Below, in pieces: positions 16,214 through 18,450 of a DNA stretch of 18,450 nt. The notes under the pieces are model-generated. The model was given only the letters and a program-made list of their open reading frames with translations. It did no database searches and had not been told where the DNA came from. The first letter of the stretch is position 1. The number at the start of each line of letters is the position of its first letter. A program made the translations under genes and the position numbers. The stretch comes from CAYMKE01 sp964390955 (lineage in GTDB: Bacteria; Bacteroidota; Bacteroidia; Bacteroidales; JBBRXJ01): NCBI GenBank assembly GCA_964390955.1, contig CAYMKE010000031.1, positions 1 to 18,450 on the forward strand, read 5' to 3'.

Positions 16214-18288
16214 GGCTTAATAGTATATTTATTGGTTAATGAATCGGCAACTGTAGAAGAAAAGACACTGTCTATTTCGGTTAAAGTGTATAAAACATCC
16301 ATATATAGTTGATCCCGGAATGACCGTTGATTTTGAATAGATTTTTTGTGTATTTCATACGTCCATTTGGGCGTATGAAAAATGGCTATGATTTTATTTT
16401 TTAATGGTTTTTCGGAAGTTTTTGAAAGTATATCCTGAAAAAATGGTTTTTGAATAAACCGTAATGTATTTATAAAACGTTTTGTAGGTTTTGGATCATG
16501 GTCTTTGCGCAATGTTTTATATGCTTTTGTATAATTGTTATTGTTATAGTATAAGGCACTCAGGTTTAAAATTGCATCATCAAATTCTGGTGCAATGGTT
16601 AATGCCTGTTTGTAATATTGGATGGCTTTGGTCGTTTGGTCCAATTTTGTGTAACAAGTACCCAGGTTATTCAGGACATGAATATGGTATGGATTAACAC
16701 GATAGGCTTCTTCATAATCATTAACAGCAAAATCTGTATTGCCAAGATTATACCAGGCATTGCCACTATACCATTTGATAGGTGTTGAAAAAGCATCCAT
16801 CTTATAAAAGAAATTAACCGCTTTAGGTGTTAAATCCATAATTACTTTCCATTGTTGTTGTTCTCTAGCTTTGTAGATTTTACGTGTACAAACTTCTGAA
16901 TTTATTCTTAGAATACCAAATAATAATGAAAAAAATACAGGGATGAATAAAAACAAAATGTATAATCGGTTTAATTTCAGGGAATTATTTTTTTGATTTA
17001 GCAAAAGAATATTTGTTGCCATTAAACAAATAAACAGAGGTTGTACAATTCGTTCTTTCGGAAAGCTAAAAACTGAATAAATCAAATAACCAACAATTCC
17101 TGATAATAAAAGAAGTATATAAATTTTTAATGAAATAGTATTTTCTTTATTAAAGATTAATCTCAACCCCATCATAAAAACAAAAGCAAAGAGCAACAGA
17201 TATAATGCCAGCCCTGTTAACCCGTTTTCACTGGCTATCCAGAGATAATCATTATGAGGGCGTTGATAAAAGGTGACATGATCCTGTGAGCGTAAATTTT
17301 GATTCCCGTATTTTAAAATTTCTGTTCTCCATGATGCTGTTCCATGCCCGATAACCGGTTGTTCCCGGATAAGTTTGTGTGTTTTTTTCCATAATTCAAT
17401 CCTGTCTTTTACAGAACCGTATTCCGTGTTAAATGTTTTAATGACTTGTTTTTTTATTGGGTTTGATACATCTGTTGTCAGATACCAGTTTGCAGCGATG
17501 GAAATAATCACGAATAAGACGATGACTACAGGTGATATTTTCCACAACATCTGTTTGTTTTTTTCTTTTAAAAACAAGATGGTGTAAAAAATACAAAAAA
17601 ATACAGTAGCCGCAAAAAGTGAAACCCATACCCCTCTGGTTAGTAATGAAATAATTAAGAATAACACGAAAATTGTATTCATGATTCCCAATGCTTTACC
17701 CCATCTGTTTTTTAAAAATGAAGCATATAAAGCAAAAGGCAAACATAGAAAAAGTACTTCTGTATATAAATTTTTATGACCAAACGTCGCACGGATTTCA
17801 TAAAGCACAAGGTGGGTGAGTTCTGTGGAGGTGTAAAAATAAATATATTTATAAATTCCCCATATACTTATGAAAATGGTTAGAACATTGATAGATAAAA
17901 CAAATTGGTTTTTAAATTGGTAAGGAGTGTTGTTATAATAGATATATAATATGATGCCTGTAAACAGGATCATATATAGTTTTAAAAATTCAAATAATGC
18001 ATCACCTGGATGGGAACTTATAAAAATTCCTAATATATTGTATAAAAGAAATATACCTATGAACAATAACAAAATGTTCATATGATATGAGCTATAAACA
18101 TTTGATGAACTTTTTTTAATGATAAAATACAATGAGAAACATGCAAGATATATTGCCAACATGGTGAATCGAATGGGGATAACAGGGTCAACAGTGATGT
18201 TCAATGTTACCATGGGGATAATAATAATGGGCAACCAGATGAATAATTCGTGGCTTTTAACGTTTAAATTCATTGCTTTAAAACTCAT
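16210..18288 (-). CDS. O-antigen ligase/polymerase-like membrane protein with C-terminal TPRs
   Basis: This 692-aa integral membrane protein has about 12 hydrophobic segments. Wzy_C/O-antigen-ligase features include an RGVW motif near residue 217, then a large periplasmic loop with KDRIELWK, GHGTASWR and RPHNDYLWIASENGL (His345). The loop is followed by more membrane helices to about residue 450. The C-terminal region (about 505-610) holds TPR-like repeats, with WYNLGN and LNNLGTCYTKLDQTTKAIQYYKQAL stretches. The family includes WaaL O-antigen ligases, Wzy polymerases and PglL-type protein O-glycosyltransferases. All act on lipid-linked glycans at the periplasmic face, and the sequence alone does not separate them. 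An alternative start five codons downstream (18273) is possible. Its TGA overlaps the ATG of the T9SS repeat protein, the first of two downstream surface genes. No glycosyltransferases flank it here, so it is not inside an obvious O-antigen cluster. Confidence 0.85.
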   Translation of the reverse strand: MSFKAMNLNVKSHELFIWLPIIIIPMVTLNITVDPVIPIRFTMLAIYLACFSLYFIIKKSSSNVYSSYHMNILLLFIGIFLLYNILGIFISSHPGDALFEFLKLYMILFTGIILYIYYNNTPYQFKNQFVLSINVLTIFISIWGIYKYIYFYTSTELTHLVLYEIRATFGHKNLYTEVLFLCLPFALYASFLKNRWGKALGIMNTIFVLFLIISLLTRGVWVSLFAATVFFCIFYTILFLKEKNKQMLWKISPVVIVLFVIISIAANWYLTTDVSNPIKKQVIKTFNTEYGSVKDRIELWKKTHKLIREQPVIGHGTASWRTEILKYGNQNLRSQDHVTFYQRPHNDYLWIASENGLTGLALYLLLFAFVFMMGLRLIFNKENTISLKIYILLLLSGIVGYLIYSVFSFPKERIVQPLFICLMATNILLLNQKNNSLKLNRLYILFLFIPVFFSLLFGILRINSEVCTRKIYKAREQQQWKVIMDLTPKAVNFFYKMDAFSTPIKWYSGNAWYNLGNTDFAVNDYEEAYRVNPYHIHVLNNLGTCYTKLDQTTKAIQYYKQALTIAPEFDDAILNLSALYYNNNNYTKAYKTLRKDHDPKPTKRFINTLRFIQKPFFQDILSKTSEKPLKNKIIAIFHTPKWTYEIHKKSIQNQRSFRDQLYMDVLYTLTEIDSVFSSTVADSLTNKYTIKP

Positions 18289-18389
18289 TTTAAGTTTAAA
18301 AATCAGTGACGAAAATAATAAATAAATTTATTTTTTATATTAGGTGGGTTCTAAAAATTCATTTTTTAAAAATCAATAATTTGAATTTA

Positions 18390-18412
18390 TAGAAGTGTTT
18401 ATCCATAATGTC
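18390..18412 (+). repeat. Dispersed 23-nt repeat, copy 2
   Basis: This is the second copy of the sequence at 8206-8228, identical at 20 of 23 positions and in the same orientation. It lies about 100 bp upstream of the ligase-like gene's start, in non-coding DNA at the window's edge. A short inverted repeat (CCCCG 18419-18423 / CGGGG 18443-18447) lies just beyond it. The element may continue outside the window. Confidence 0.55.
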
Positions 18413-18450
18413 CGCTAACCCCGATACAGTCATTCTTCCTTACGGGGCAG

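Noticed and set aside
8206..18412. The two 23-nt direct repeats as boundaries of a ~10-kb mobile element
   Set aside because: The enclosed genes include housekeeping fabD and aspartate kinase, and there is no integrase, transposase or other mobility gene. The copies are better seen as members of a dispersed repeat family.
18419..18447. CCCCG/CGGGG hairpin at the window's end as a terminator or riboswitch
   Set aside because: The stem is only five base pairs with a 19-nt loop and the sequence is cut by the window edge, so no class can be assigned.

Overview
The window comes from an AT-rich member of the Bacteroidota. The main evidence is a type A type IX secretion (T9SS) C-terminal sorting domain, start codons without Shine-Dalgarno sequences, two candidate TAnnTTTG-type -7 promoter elements, and Bacteroidota-like versions of an alpha-2-macroglobulin, an MscS channel and an O-antigen-ligase/TPR protein. 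Genus cannot be assigned from the sequence alone.

Layout. (1) 90-8116, minus strand: a giant alpha-2-macroglobulin-like protein with an intact thioester motif, followed by penicillin-binding protein 1C. This is the classic bacterial A2M/pbpC pair. A strong hairpin lies in the gap between them. (2) 8117-8747: a protein-free interval. On the plus strand it holds what I read as a compact, ORF-less group II intron of about 481 nt. It shows a GTGTG start, an EBS1 hairpin complementary to the six bases before the intron, a domain V-like hairpin and a domain VI-like hairpin. Several details look degenerate. A short dispersed repeat lies just upstream of it. (3) 8748-9446, minus strand: a YjjG-type HAD hydrolase. 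It is divergent from a plus-strand block of fabD (malonyl-CoA:ACP transacylase), aspartate kinase and a YbdG-like mechanosensitive channel (to 13378). Purine-rich tandem repeats separate fabD from aspartate kinase. (4) 13494-18288, minus strand: a compact surface cassette. It reads from a membrane O-antigen-ligase/polymerase-like protein with C-terminal TPRs, through an ATGA overlap, into a secreted protein of seven ~99-residue repeats with a T9SS sorting signal, and then a small PKD-domain lipoprotein. (5) 18289-18450: non-coding sequence with a second copy of the dispersed repeat.

How the genes work together. fabD and aspartate kinase are housekeeping genes. The A2M/PbpC pair probably guards and repairs the cell wall in the periplasm. 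The last three genes look like a cell-surface module in which a glycan ligase-like enzyme is translationally coupled to a T9SS-exported repeat protein. The two most noteworthy items are the ORF-less group II intron relic or minimal ribozyme, and the coupled ligase/seven-repeat T9SS protein cassette.
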